Part shown: in pieces, positions 1-6,440 of the stretch
Position numbering within the stretch: position 1 is the stretch's first letter
Layout of the letters: each line of letters opens with the position of its first letter
Assembly: GCA_964591885.1 (NCBI GenBank)
Contig: CAZQCJ010000049.1
Coordinates: 1-13,326 of the forward strand
Source of the DNA: CAZQCJ01 sp964591885
GTDB lineage: Bacteria > Patescibacteriota > Microgenomatia > PFEM01 > JAPLYW01
Direction of reading: 5' to 3'
DNA length: 13,326 nt
Translations under genes and position numbers: made by a program
Notes under the pieces: model-generated
Database searches by the model: none
What the model saw: the letters and a program-made list of their open reading frames with translations, nothing else
What the model was told of the DNA's origin: nothing

Positions 1-72
1 TTAGCCAAAAAGTATCTTTAAAAGGCTATAATCTCTGATAGTTCTTATGTAAATGGCAGGAGATAGTTCCAT

Positions 73-112
73 AAAAAAGAAAAACTCTATTAAAGTAAAA
101 AGCTTTTCTTTA
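73..112 (-). terminator. Weak AT-only hairpin after rplL
   Basis: Downstream of the rplL stop on the minus strand, 8-base arms (104-111 and 76-83) can pair around a loop of about 20 bases, and the distal arm runs into a T-rich stretch. The shape is that of an intrinsic terminator, but the stem is almost all A-T and would be unstable. No rpoB start is visible in the 133 bases after rplL, so either transcription ends near here or rpoB lies beyond the edge. Confidence 0.25.
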
Positions 113-133
113 ATTTAAATTTTAAACTATTTT

Positions 134-535
134 TTACTTTAGCTCGACTTTGGCTCCGGCTTCTTCGAGTTTTTTCTTGGCTTCTTCAGCGTTGGCTTTG
201 TTGACTCCGGTGATAACTTCTTTGGGGGTTGATTCAACTAAATCTTTGGCTTCTTTAAGCCCTAAAGATTGATTAATTTCTCGGACCATCTTGATAACGC
301 TAATTTTATTAGCCCCGGCTTCAGTCAAAACAACATTAAAGGTTGTTTGACCTTCAGGAGCAGCCTCATTAGCCTCAACATTTGGAGTGGCCTGATTATT
401 ACTAGCAGCTGAAACCGCAACGGCTGGAGTCATAGCAGCCACGCCAAATTTTTCTTCTAAAGCCTTGACTAGTTCGTTTAATTCCAAAACAGAAAGTTTT
501 TCAATTTCGCCAATTAATTTCTTTACTTCTGCCAT
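134..535 (-). CDS. rplL: Ribosomal protein L7/L12
   Basis: This is the 133-residue stalk protein of the large subunit, present in several copies on L10, which recruits and stimulates translational GTPases. The N-terminal dimerisation helices (about 1-33) are followed by an Ala/Asn/Pro/Glu-rich flexible hinge (about 34-63) and the globular C-terminal domain (about 64-133). That domain carries the characteristic TFNVVL start, the [11 protein letters not shown] helix and the [10 protein letters not shown] segment that contacts GTPases. The hinge is slightly long for the family. The start codon shares one base with the rplJ stop (TAATG), which indicates translational coupling. A strong Shine-Dalgarno, AGGGGGTGA at 542-550, lies inside the end of rplJ. 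Identity is secure from both sequence and position after L10. Confidence 0.97.
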   Translation of the reverse strand: MAEVKKLIGEIEKLSVLELNELVKALEEKFGVAAMTPAVAVSAASNNQATPNVEANEAAPEGQTTFNVVLTEAGANKISVIKMVREINQSLGLKEAKDLVESTPKEVITGVNKANAEEAKKKLEEAGAKVELK

Positions 536-1047
536 TAATTTTCACCCCCTTTCGCTTTTAAGAGATAAACTAATTTGAATAAATCAACTTTTAAGTTGTA
601 AGCTAAACCAGAAAGAGGGGATTTTAAAAGACCAACTAATTTGGCTTGCAGTTCTTTTAAGCTTGGAAGATTGGCTAATTCCTTGATTTTTTCCGTTTCA
701 ATTAAATCTTTATTCCAGAAGCCAAATTTAAGCTTTGGTAGCTCATTCTTCTTGATAAAGGTATCTAAAGCCTTCAAGGGTGATAAATCATCGGAATAAA
801 GCCATAAGGCGGCAGTGTTGCCTTCTAATTTACCCTTTTCAATCTTTAATTCGTTGTTTTCCGAAGCTTTACTAAGTAGGGTATTTTTAACTACTTCAAA
901 CTCACCACCGCTTTTTTTAATGTCTTGACGAAGCTGGTTGATTTGCTCAACTTTCAAACCGCTATAATCAGTTAAAATTAAAGCCTTGGCGGTTTTTATC
1001 TTCTCTTTCAAATTATCAACAGTAAAAAATTTCTGTGCTTTTTTCAT
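535..1047 (-). CDS. rplJ: Ribosomal protein L10
   Basis: This 170-residue protein is the base of the L7/L12 stalk. Its N-terminal domain binds 23S rRNA with L11, and its C-terminal helix binds L7/L12 dimers. Family features include the [19 protein letters not shown] opening, the [20 protein letters not shown] segment (about 40-59), the GNTAALW strand near residue 76-82 and a helical tail that ends [12 protein letters not shown]. Length is normal. The ATG at 1047 is supported by the family start and a promoter plus structured leader directly upstream. In the usual bacterial cluster rplJ follows rplA; here about 3.5 kb of mostly opposite-strand genes separates them, so rplJ has its own promoter. 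In other bacteria the L10-L7/L12 complex represses its own mRNA by binding the leader; the leader seen here fits that. Confidence 0.97.
   Translation of the reverse strand: MKKAQKFFTVDNLKEKIKTAKALILTDYSGLKVEQINQLRQDIKKSGGEFEVVKNTLLSKASENNELKIEKGKLEGNTAALWLYSDDLSPLKALDTFIKKNELPKLKFGFWNKDLIETEKIKELANLPSLKELQAKLVGLLKSPLSGLAYNLKVDLFKLVYLLKAKGGEN
542..550 (-). promoter_or_regulatory. Strong Shine-Dalgarno of rplL
   Basis: AGGGGGTGA, read on the minus strand, is nearly complementary to the 16S 3' end (one G-U in place of A-U) and sits about 6 bases before the rplL ATG. It lies within the last codons of rplJ. No other gene in the window has a comparable site, which suggests rplL is translated more strongly than rplJ from the same mRNA. 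Confidence 0.8.
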
Positions 1048-1055
1048 TTTGAGTC

Positions 1056-1130
1056 CACAAGAAGCAAGGTTCTGGCAAAGGAGGGTTATTGTTTTCCTCC
1101 GTAGGATTTACTAGGAACCTACTTCTTAGG
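1056..1130 (-). promoter_or_regulatory. Structured leader of rplJ (L10-leader-like)
   Basis: The untranslated RNA between promoter and rplJ can fold into a two-tier long stem. An outer pair AAGAAG/CTTCTT (1122-1127 with 1059-1064) and an inner pair GGTTC/GAACC (1115-1119 with 1068-1072) enclose a GGAGG/CCTCC hairpin (1096-1100 with 1080-1084). A competing hairpin AGTAGG/CCTAC is also possible. The segment CCTACGGAGG resembles the conserved core of known L10 leaders, where the L10-L7/L12 complex binds. Folding was done by eye; the leader assignment is from pattern plus context. Confidence 0.65.
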
Positions 1131-1138
1131 ATAAACTT

Positions 1139-1166
1139 ATTGTAAGATTTTTTTGAAAAATGTCAA
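1139..1166 (-). promoter_or_regulatory. Sigma70-type promoter of rplJ-rplL
   Basis: On the minus strand a perfect TTGACA (1161-1166) is separated by 16 bases from TACAAT (1139-1144). Transcription should start near 1131-1133, which gives a leader of about 85 bases before rplJ. This is the best consensus promoter in the window and explains how rplJ-rplL is expressed although cut off from rplK-rplA. Confidence 0.7.
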
Positions 1167-1213
1167 TGACCTTAATTTATTTAAAGAGATTTAGTTGAGA
1201 GAAGATAATAATT

Positions 1214-1243
1214 TTGGGTTAAGCCCAATAAAGATGGTAAAAT
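1214..1243 (+). promoter_or_regulatory. Possible promoter with inverted repeat
   Basis: TTGGGT (1214-1219) and TAAAAT (1238-1243) are 18 bases apart, and transcription would begin shortly before the ATG at 1264. The -35 element overlaps a perfect 5-base inverted repeat, TTGGG-TTAAG-CCCAA (1214-1228), which could be an operator half-site pair. The region is AT-rich, so chance matches are easy; this is a candidate only. Confidence 0.35.
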
Positions 1244-1263
1244 GCACATAATAAAATTTATTT

Positions 1264-2532
1264 ATGGATATTAAAAATTTTAAAGATAAAAAAAGTTTAT
1301 TTGTCTATACAGAAAGATATGTAAATAAAGGTGCTTATCATTCGTTTCGACATTACTCTGAAGTATCAAAACAATTTAGGCCAAGAGATGGCGAAAAAAG
1401 CTTTAAGCTACCTTTTATTGAAGTTAATAATTCTAGGGTTAATTTTTTAAAAATAACACCAGATAGATTATTGCTAAATTTTGTTCGAAATGAGGGAAAA
1501 ACCAAATTTTTCTTTCATCCTGATATGGACAATTTTTATCAAAAGTCCGGTTGTCAATATTTAAGTTTAAAAAGAACAAATGGCTTTGTCAATGTGGTTC
1601 CTACTTCTTCTACAAGAACACTTTTGTTTAATTTAACTGACGATAATGGCATTAAAAAGTTCTTTATGGTTAAAGTTGATTTATCAGGGAAACGATTGGG
1701 TAGATTAGTGCGTGATTTGTGGGGAAGTTCAGCAAAACAGAGTAGTCGGGTGAGTAGAGAACTAGACTATCTTGCAGAAAAAAATCTTTTACCAAAAGGC
1801 ATGGCTTATTTGCCAGAAACGATAGCCACTATTTTTATTGACTCGGGGGCTGAAGTTGCAAATATCTTCAGGGAATACGAGCCAAAACCATTAAATAAAG
1901 ACCAAAAATTTATGGTGCCAATTTTTTCTTTGTATTCTCCTGACGACAATGACCCGTTAGCCCCATTTTTAATTGAACAGTTAATTAAAATTTCAAATTT
2001 GGATCCAAAGAAATTTTTTGAAAAGAAAATAGTTAAACCCATGCTTTGGAATTTTTTCTATATGACGTTTAAATTTGGGCTTCTTTTTGAGGCTCATCCT
2101 CAAAATACTCTTCTTGAGTTAGATAAAAATTTTAATCCCCAAAGAATAATTTACCGTGATTTACAAGCAGTGATGGTGGATAAAGAATTAAGGGCTAAAC
2201 TTGGGTATAGTAGTGATGGTTTTCAAGAAAATAAAATTGTAGGGACTAGAAAACCACAAACCAGTAAAAAAATTGAATACAGTGCTATATATGACCACCG
2301 GATTGCCTACCAGACGCTAGAAGAATTTATTATTGCATTAGCCAGCAAATATATTGTTTCTATAGATGAATTGCGAAGAGTTGTGCAAAATAATGCTAGA
2401 AAAATACTTAAAAAATTAAGAGTAAATCCAAATGATTATTTTTCTAAAGATAGTTATTATTTATTTGAGGATGGGATGAACAAGGATAGTCAGTTAACTC
2501 TCAAAAAACACTTACATCCTCCCTATAGATAA
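1264..2532 (+). CDS. Divergent, short IucA/IucC-like (NIS) synthetase
   Basis: This 422-residue protein carries the signature segments of NRPS-independent siderophore (NIS) synthetases in order: an FFFHPDM segment (about 82-88, compare HPWQ), TSSTRT (114-119, the ATP-binding TSxxRT loop) followed by lysines at 131, 132 and 137, then FEAHPQNTLLELD (275-287, the EAHxQN motif) and YRDLQ (297-301, the RDFQG motif). Family enzymes activate a carboxylate with ATP and join it to an amine or alcohol. Typical members run to about 580-620 residues; this one lacks much of the N-terminal region and the usual FhuF-like C-terminal extension. It has no signal peptide or membrane segment. A CYTH-like gene follows 18 bases later on the same strand, so the two are probably cotranscribed. 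The fold is inferred from motifs; the substrate is unknown, and a siderophore role should not be assumed. The DNA is more AT-rich than the ribosomal genes, which hints at transfer. Confidence 0.6.
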   Translation: MDIKNFKDKKSLFVYTERYVNKGAYHSFRHYSEVSKQFRPRDGEKSFKLPFIEVNNSRVNFLKITPDRLLLNFVRNEGKTKFFFHPDMDNFYQKSGCQYLSLKRTNGFVNVVPTSSTRTLLFNLTDDNGIKKFFMVKVDLSGKRLGRLVRDLWGSSAKQSSRVSRELDYLAEKNLLPKGMAYLPETIATIFIDSGAEVANIFREYEPKPLNKDQKFMVPIFSLYSPDDNDPLAPFLIEQLIKISNLDPKKFFEKKIVKPMLWNFFYMTFKFGLLFEAHPQNTLLELDKNFNPQRIIYRDLQAVMVDKELRAKLGYSSDGFQENKIVGTRKPQTSKKIEYSAIYDHRIAYQTLEEFIIALASKYIVSIDELRRVVQNNARKILKKLRVNPNDYFSKDSYYLFEDGMNKDSQLTLKKHLHPPYR

Positions 2533-2550
2533 AATAAGCAAAAATCCAAG

Positions 2551-3345
2551 ATGACTAAAACCTCGACTAAAAATTTAATTTTAAAGGATTTAAACATCTT
2601 TGACGAATTTGAAGGGAGTGAGATTGAAACAAAACTTGAAGTTTATCCAAGAAAACCGGATTTTTTTATTCATCTTTTTAAGAAAAATCTAAAGAAAAAT
2701 AAAAAATCCCTCTTCAGATTAGTGCCAAAAAGAGAAGAGATTCTAAATTGGACATATTATTTTGATAGATACGTCTATGAAAGAGAATCTAAATTTATAG
2801 AGGCTTTTATACTCATCCATCACCCAAAAAAGGAAAAATTTTGGATAAAAGCCAAAGAATCGCCAAGAATTAAAAGAAGTAGAGATAAAATCTTAATAAG
2901 AAAAGAGAGGCTCGTACGCTTTGAAAGGAAAATGACTAAAATTGATACAAATTTAATTTTACAAAGAAAAACAAAAGAGTTAGGGGAAAAGATATTTCTT
3001 TTAGGAAGAATAAAAAGGGATAAATTTTATTTATTACTTCAAAATATTAAAACTGGTCGTTATTATTCGGTCTCGGCTGACCAATGCCAATATAAAAAAT
3101 TTAGTCTCTCACAAATAGAAATAGAATATAAGGGTATCGCTAAAATAAAAAAAATTAAGGCAGCACCTTTTAAGTTAAGAAAGCTTATTAGTCAAGAAAT
3201 TTTTATGCTTTCAGAGTTTTTAATGAAAAAAATAAATAAGCAGTTTAAATTTAAAAAAACAAAACAAACTAAGTTTGAGTGGCTTTGTTCTTGTACTAAG
3301 ATAAAGAGAAAAAAAGATAGATCTAATAAAATTAAGGATAGATAA
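2551..3345 (+). CDS. CYTH-like (triphosphate tunnel) protein, tentative
   Basis: This is a 264-residue, very lysine-rich basic protein with no membrane segment. Several features suggest a CYTH / triphosphate tunnel metalloenzyme fold: EIETK at 24-28 matches the family's ExExK metal-binding opening, TYYFD (68-72) resembles the TYYDT strand, WIKAK (98-102) resembles a substrate-binding Lys/Arg strand, GRYYSVSAD (169-177) and QIEIEYKG (188-195) fit the later paired-acid strands. CYTH proteins hydrolyse or bind triphosphates such as thiamine triphosphate or inorganic triphosphate, or act as class IV adenylate cyclases. The C-terminal third (about 200-264) is a basic tail with a CSC motif (246-248) that I do not recognise. 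It follows the NIS-like gene closely and its 3' end overlaps the convergent phosphoesterase gene by 14 bases. No Shine-Dalgarno is visible. The family call is from short motifs only and may be wrong. Confidence 0.45.
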   Translation: MTKTSTKNLILKDLNIFDEFEGSEIETKLEVYPRKPDFFIHLFKKNLKKNKKSLFRLVPKREEILNWTYYFDRYVYERESKFIEAFILIHHPKKEKFWIKAKESPRIKRSRDKILIRKERLVRFERKMTKIDTNLILQRKTKELGEKIFLLGRIKRDKFYLLLQNIKTGRYYSVSADQCQYKKFSLSQIEIEYKGIAKIKKIKAAPFKLRKLISQEIFMLSEFLMKKINKQFKFKKTKQTKFEWLCSCTKIKRKKDRSNKIKDR

Positions 3346-3880
3346 TTTTAGCGTTAATTCTTCGCCTTGAAATTTCGATAATTCCTATAGATGCCCTTCT
3401 CTTTTTAGTAGAATAAGCTGCTCCAGGATTAAAAAAGAGAATATTATTTAATTTTTTAATCATTGGAGTATGAGTATCACCAAAAATAATACAATCTATA
3501 GTCTTTGGGAAAAAAGATTTAAGTCTTTTAAAGAGAATTTTGTTAGCAACATCAAACAAATGAAGTTTTTTATAAAGAAGATAGTTTAAAGCTCTTTCAG
3601 GCTCGTTAGGTAATCCGTGTATTATGCCTATATTGTATGGACCAATTTTTAAAATGAGTTTTGAGGGTAAAGTTAAGACTAGTTTTTCTTCTTCGTTTCC
3701 CTTATTCCCCTTAACTGCTTTTACTGGGGCTATTTTACTTAGTAGCTTAAGGACCTTTGAGTGTGTAATATCTCCAGCGTGTATGATCATATCGACATTG
3801 TTGAAGTATTTATTTATCCACTTTGGGAGGATTTTTATGTCGTTATAGATGTGGGTATCAGAGATAACTCCAATTTTCAT
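3332..3880 (-). CDS. YfcE/MJ0936-type metallophosphoesterase
   Basis: This is a 182-residue cytosolic calcineurin-like phosphodiesterase of the small YfcE/MJ0936 type. The metal-site motifs appear in order: ISDTH with D8 and H10, HAGD with D37, KGN with N59, IIHG with H88, then FGDTHTP (133-139), and the family's NPGA segment (151-154). The usual motif is GHTHxP; here its first His, normally a metal ligand, is Asp135, while His137 is kept. Asp can coordinate metal, so activity may be retained with a changed preference. Family members hydrolyse phosphodiesters such as bis-pNPP in vitro and their natural substrates are mostly unknown. It is the only minus-strand gene in this block, diverging from the kinase gene across 66 very AT-rich bases and converging on the CYTH-like gene. 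Confidence 0.85.
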   Translation of the reverse strand: MKIGVISDTHIYNDIKILPKWINKYFNNVDMIIHAGDITHSKVLKLLSKIAPVKAVKGNKGNEEEKLVLTLPSKLILKIGPYNIGIIHGLPNEPERALNYLLYKKLHLFDVANKILFKRLKSFFPKTIDCIIFGDTHTPMIKKLNNILFFNPGAAYSTKKRRASIGIIEISRRRINAKIIYP

Positions 3881-3946
3881 ATCTGATATTCTTATTATAT
3901 AATATAAAATTAGTAATTATTTTTTATTTTACTCTAAATAACAATT
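3881..3946. promoter_or_regulatory. AT-rich divergent intergenic region
   Basis: These 66 bases between the phosphoesterase and kinase starts are almost entirely A and T. On the minus strand a TATAAT hexamer lies about 10-20 bases before the phosphoesterase ATG, but no convincing -35 is present. On the plus strand several TA-rich hexamers could serve as a -10. Divergent promoters must lie here on layout grounds, but I cannot place them with confidence. Neither gene has a Shine-Dalgarno. Confidence 0.3.
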
Positions 3947-4564
3947 ATGACAAAGAAAGGCAAATTGGTAATTTTAGTTGGGATAGATGGAAGTGGGAAA
4001 AGCACAATTGCTTCTTATCTAGAAAAAAAAGGTTATTTTGTTTCTTATTGGAGAAAGCTAAAAAGCTTTTCTTTACCGAAACCACTTAATTTTGATAATC
4101 CTGCAGAAGTAGTTCAATCCTTGAGAGGGCAAGAGAGGTTGGATTTTATTTTGGCGTACGTAAATTCAGAATGGGAATATCTCGTAAAACCCACATTAAA
4201 TATTGGTATGAATGTTATTTCTGATGGATTTTTTATTCGTTTTTTTATAAAAGAGAAAATATATAAAAAGTTGGTAATAGAAAAATTTCTAGCACAATCT
4301 CTTTTAAAAGGGGACGAATTGATAATAATGATTGATACGCCTGTGGAGATTGCTTTTAAAAGGAAATCCAAATCAAAAATTTCTCCATATGAATGTTTTA
4401 AGAACCCACAAGATTTTATCTATTTCCAAAGAATTCAAAGAAAGCTTTTACTAGAATTTATCAAAAATTTTCCCCATGTAATTATTGATGGAAGATTGTT
4501 AAAAGCAAAGATTGCAAAAGAAGTTTTAATAAAACTAAAAGAAAATCATTTGGAACCAAATTAA
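3947..4564 (+). CDS. Thymidylate-kinase-like P-loop kinase
   Basis: This 205-residue soluble P-loop protein has a clean Walker A, GIDGSGKST (12-20), at the position and with the sequence typical of thymidylate kinases. It also has a hydrophobic strand with a second acidic site (VISDG, 90-94), an IDTPVEIAFKRK segment (129-140) like the LDVPPEVALxR strand and LID start of TMK, and a late IIDGR strand (179-183). The family transfers phosphate from ATP to a nucleoside monophosphate. Two departures argue against ordinary dTMP kinase: the DR(Y/F/H) motif is DGF (93-95), and the LID is short and Lys/Ser-rich. It may be a different nucleotide or small-molecule kinase. It ends 10 bases from the convergent rplA stop. 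It stands alone on its strand, downstream of a divergent AT-rich promoter region. Confidence 0.7.
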   Translation: MTKKGKLVILVGIDGSGKSTIASYLEKKGYFVSYWRKLKSFSLPKPLNFDNPAEVVQSLRGQERLDFILAYVNSEWEYLVKPTLNIGMNVISDGFFIRFFIKEKIYKKLVIEKFLAQSLLKGDELIIMIDTPVEIAFKRKSKSKISPYECFKNPQDFIYFQRIQRKLLLEFIKNFPHVIIDGRLLKAKIAKEVLIKLKENHLEPN

Positions 4565-4578
4565 TTTTTCAAAATTAA
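4561..4578. terminator. Inverted repeat covering two convergent stop codons
   Basis: TTAATTTT (4561-4568) and AAAATTAA (4571-4578) are perfect 8-base arms around TC. The repeat contains both the kinase stop (4562-4564) and the rplA stop (4575-4577). Each arm gives a short T-run on one strand, so it could act weakly in both directions. The stem is purely A-T, so termination strength is doubtful. Confidence 0.35.
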
Positions 4579-5381
4579 AGACTGCCGAGATCAATTCTAA
4601 CCCCTGGCCCCATAGTTGGAGAGAGAACAACCTTTTGGATGTTTTTTCGTCCCACAGCTTTGACAAGAGCCTGGAGATTATCTTCCAAGTCTTTTTCCGA
4701 AGAATCAATCTTGCCGATGGTCAGATGAATTAAGGGAAATTTTAATTCAGTTTTAAATTGGGTTTTGCCGGAGGCATTTTTAATAAATTCTTCCGGATTC
4801 TCCGTCACCGTGCCGTTTTTAGGATTAGGCATTAAACCCTTAGGCCCCAAAAGCTTGGCAAATTTTAACAGTTTAGGCATCATTTTAATAGTGGTTACCA
4901 ATAAAGTGAAATCAATTTTACCCTTTTCCAGTTCTTTTAAAAGTTCTTCGTCAGCAATTCTGATTTTTTGTTTTTGACCAGTAGGGTGAGGAAACTCAAT
5001 CTCTCCTTTCAGCCCAACTTCTTTGACATTTAAATGAGCGTCAATATTACCTTTAAATTTTGATAAGGAGATACTTTTTAATAGTTTGATAGCTTCTGAT
5101 AGGGGATAGAATTTATCGGTTTCAACTTTCTTTTTGGCTTCCAAATAATTTTTGCTTCTGGTTTTTTTGGCTTTTTTAGGAGTTTTTTTGCTTTCTTTTT
5201 TTGTTTCTTTAAGAGCCTCTTTTTCTATTTTTTTGGTTTTTTCTTCAATAATGGCCGCTTCTTTTAAAGCTTCAGTGCCAATATCAGTAATCCGGCCGTG
5301 TTCTTTGCCGGTTTTAACCAGTTTGCGTTCGTGTTTTTCTTCTTTTTTCTCGCCGATAACGGCAACTCTTTTTTTACCCAT
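4575..5381 (-). CDS. rplA: Ribosomal protein L1 with long N-terminal extension
   Basis: L1 forms the mobile stalk next to the E site and binds 23S rRNA and, in many bacteria, its own operon mRNA. The canonical domain starts near residue 75 (SKNYLEAKKKVETDKFYPL) and contains GPKGLMPNPKNGTVT, the family signature, at about 183-197, plus the closing SPTMGPGVRID. The protein has 268 residues, against about 230 for most bacteria. The extra 74 at the N-terminus begin MGKKRVAVIGEKKEEKH and become a Lys/Glu-rich, probably helical or disordered, basic stretch. The extension is in frame, with no better internal ATG near the canonical start, so I keep the start at 5381. It follows rplK after 16 bases without a Shine-Dalgarno and is the last gene of the secE-nusG-rplK-rplA operon, since rplJ has been displaced. 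Confidence 0.95.
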   Translation of the reverse strand: MGKKRVAVIGEKKEEKHERKLVKTGKEHGRITDIGTEALKEAAIIEEKTKKIEKEALKETKKESKKTPKKAKKTRSKNYLEAKKKVETDKFYPLSEAIKLLKSISLSKFKGNIDAHLNVKEVGLKGEIEFPHPTGQKQKIRIADEELLKELEKGKIDFTLLVTTIKMMPKLLKFAKLLGPKGLMPNPKNGTVTENPEEFIKNASGKTQFKTELKFPLIHLTIGKIDSSEKDLEDNLQALVKAVGRKNIQKVVLSPTMGPGVRIDLGSL

Positions 5382-5397
5382 TTTATTTGTTTATTAT

Positions 5398-5859
5398 TTA
5401 TTCTGAATTTTGGTTTTTTTCTTGAGGTTGGTTTTCTTCGCTAACCTTAATGCCCATTGATCTGGCTGTTCCTTCAACAATGTTTTTGGCCGCGGCTAAA
5501 TCTTCAGCGCAGTTCAAGTCTGCCAATTTCTCCTGGGCAATTTTGTTTATTTGCTCTTTAGTTATAGTTCCGGCTTGTTCACGACCAGGTTGGCCGGAGC
5601 CTTTTTCAATTGCCAGAGCTTTTTTAATCAATTCTGAAACCGGGGGGAGTTTAGTGATAAAGGAAAAAGTCCGGTCTTCATAAACAGTAATTACCACTGG
5701 GATAATCTGGCCTTTTTTATCAGCAGTTTTTTCATTGTAGGCTTTGACAAATTCCATAATCGGCAATCCGTGTTGGCCTAAAGCCGGACCAACCGGGGGA
5801 GCTGGGGTGGCTTCACCAGCTTGTAGATTTAACTTAATAATGGTTTTGACTTTCTTCAT
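5398..5859 (-). CDS. rplK: Ribosomal protein L11
   Basis: This 153-residue protein of the GTPase-associated centre binds the 23S rRNA thiostrepton loop together with L10. The N-terminal domain shows the strongly conserved proline-rich [23 protein letters not shown] (about 20-42). The C-terminal RNA-binding domain carries [22 protein letters not shown] and the final [12 protein letters not shown] helix. A short Gln/Asn/Glu-rich tail (about 143-153) extends past the usual end. It starts 3 bases after the nusG stop without a visible Shine-Dalgarno, so translation is probably coupled to nusG. Confidence 0.97.
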   Translation of the reverse strand: MKKVKTIIKLNLQAGEATPAPPVGPALGQHGLPIMEFVKAYNEKTADKKGQIIPVVITVYEDRTFSFITKLPPVSELIKKALAIEKGSGQPGREQAGTITKEQINKIAQEKLADLNCAEDLAAAKNIVEGTARSMGIKVSEENQPQEKNQNSE

Positions 5860-5862
5860 CTT

Positions 5863-6435
5863 TTATATTTTTGCGACTTGTAATAAATCTAATTCTACCG
5901 GAGTCTCGCGGCCGAAAATACTGACTAAGACTTTGATTTTTCCTTTGGTTTCGTCAATGCTGTCTACTGTGCCTAAAAATTCCGCAAAAGCGCCGTCAAT
6001 AATTTTAACAGCTTCACCAACAGAAAACTTAGCTTTGAATTTCGGCGCTTTCATACTAATAAATTTCTGGATGGCTTCAACTTCTTTTTCGTCTAAGGGA
6101 GTGGGTTTGTTGCCAACACCGATAAAACCAGTCACCCCATTAGTAGTTCGCACTGTTAACCAAGCTTGTTCAGTTAAAATCATTTTAATTAAAAGATAGC
6201 CGGGGAAGATTTTTTCCTTAACTTGTTGCTTAGTTCCGGAACGGATTTCGATTCTTTCCTGGGTGGGAATAAGAATCTCCAAAATCTGGTCTTCAAGCTT
6301 CATTGATTCAATTCTTTGTTTTAATTGTTGAGCCACTCTTTGCTCTTGTCCGGAATAAGTATGAACAACAAACCACAAAGCTCGTTTATCATTTGATTTT
6401 TTAATAATAATATGATTTGTTTCTTTAATATTCAT
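5863..6435 (-). CDS. nusG: Transcription antitermination factor NusG
   Basis: NusG binds the RNA polymerase clamp through its NGN domain, supports processivity, and links polymerase to Rho or ribosomal S10 through its KOW domain. This 190-residue copy has the NGN domain at about 19-125 (WFVVHTYSGQE at 21-31, IFPGYLLIKM at 76-85, VTGFIG at 101-106) and the KOW domain at about 137-190 (VGEAVKIIDGAFAEFLGTV, then FGRETPVELDL). The first 18 residues are a polar extension ahead of the usual start. It lies 5 bases after secE and 3 bases before rplK, the usual bacterial order. No Shine-Dalgarno is visible. Confidence 0.97.
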   Translation of the reverse strand: MNIKETNHIIIKKSNDKRALWFVVHTYSGQEQRVAQQLKQRIESMKLEDQILEILIPTQERIEIRSGTKQQVKEKIFPGYLLIKMILTEQAWLTVRTTNGVTGFIGVGNKPTPLDEKEVEAIQKFISMKAPKFKAKFSVGEAVKIIDGAFAEFLGTVDSIDETKGKIKVLVSIFGRETPVELDLLQVAKI

Positions 6436-6440
6436 TCTTT

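Noticed and set aside
2..28. TAGCC/GGCTA inverted repeat near the left edge
   Set aside because: Only 5 paired bases with a 17-base loop; not convincing as a terminator or operator.
1..72. A 23-residue minus-strand frame (MELSPAIYIR...) with an ATG after rplL and a stop at the window edge
   Set aside because: It is very short, without Shine-Dalgarno or family resemblance, and lies after a possible terminator; chance is the simplest explanation.
1264..2532. Reading the NIS-like gene as proof of siderophore production
   Set aside because: No hydroxylase, decarboxylase, exporter or receptor is nearby and the protein is truncated relative to known synthetases, so the product cannot be named.
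5744..6199. Open plus-strand frame of 151 codons across rplK and nusG
   Set aside because: It is antisense to two certain ribosomal-cluster genes and its translation has no recognisable family features.
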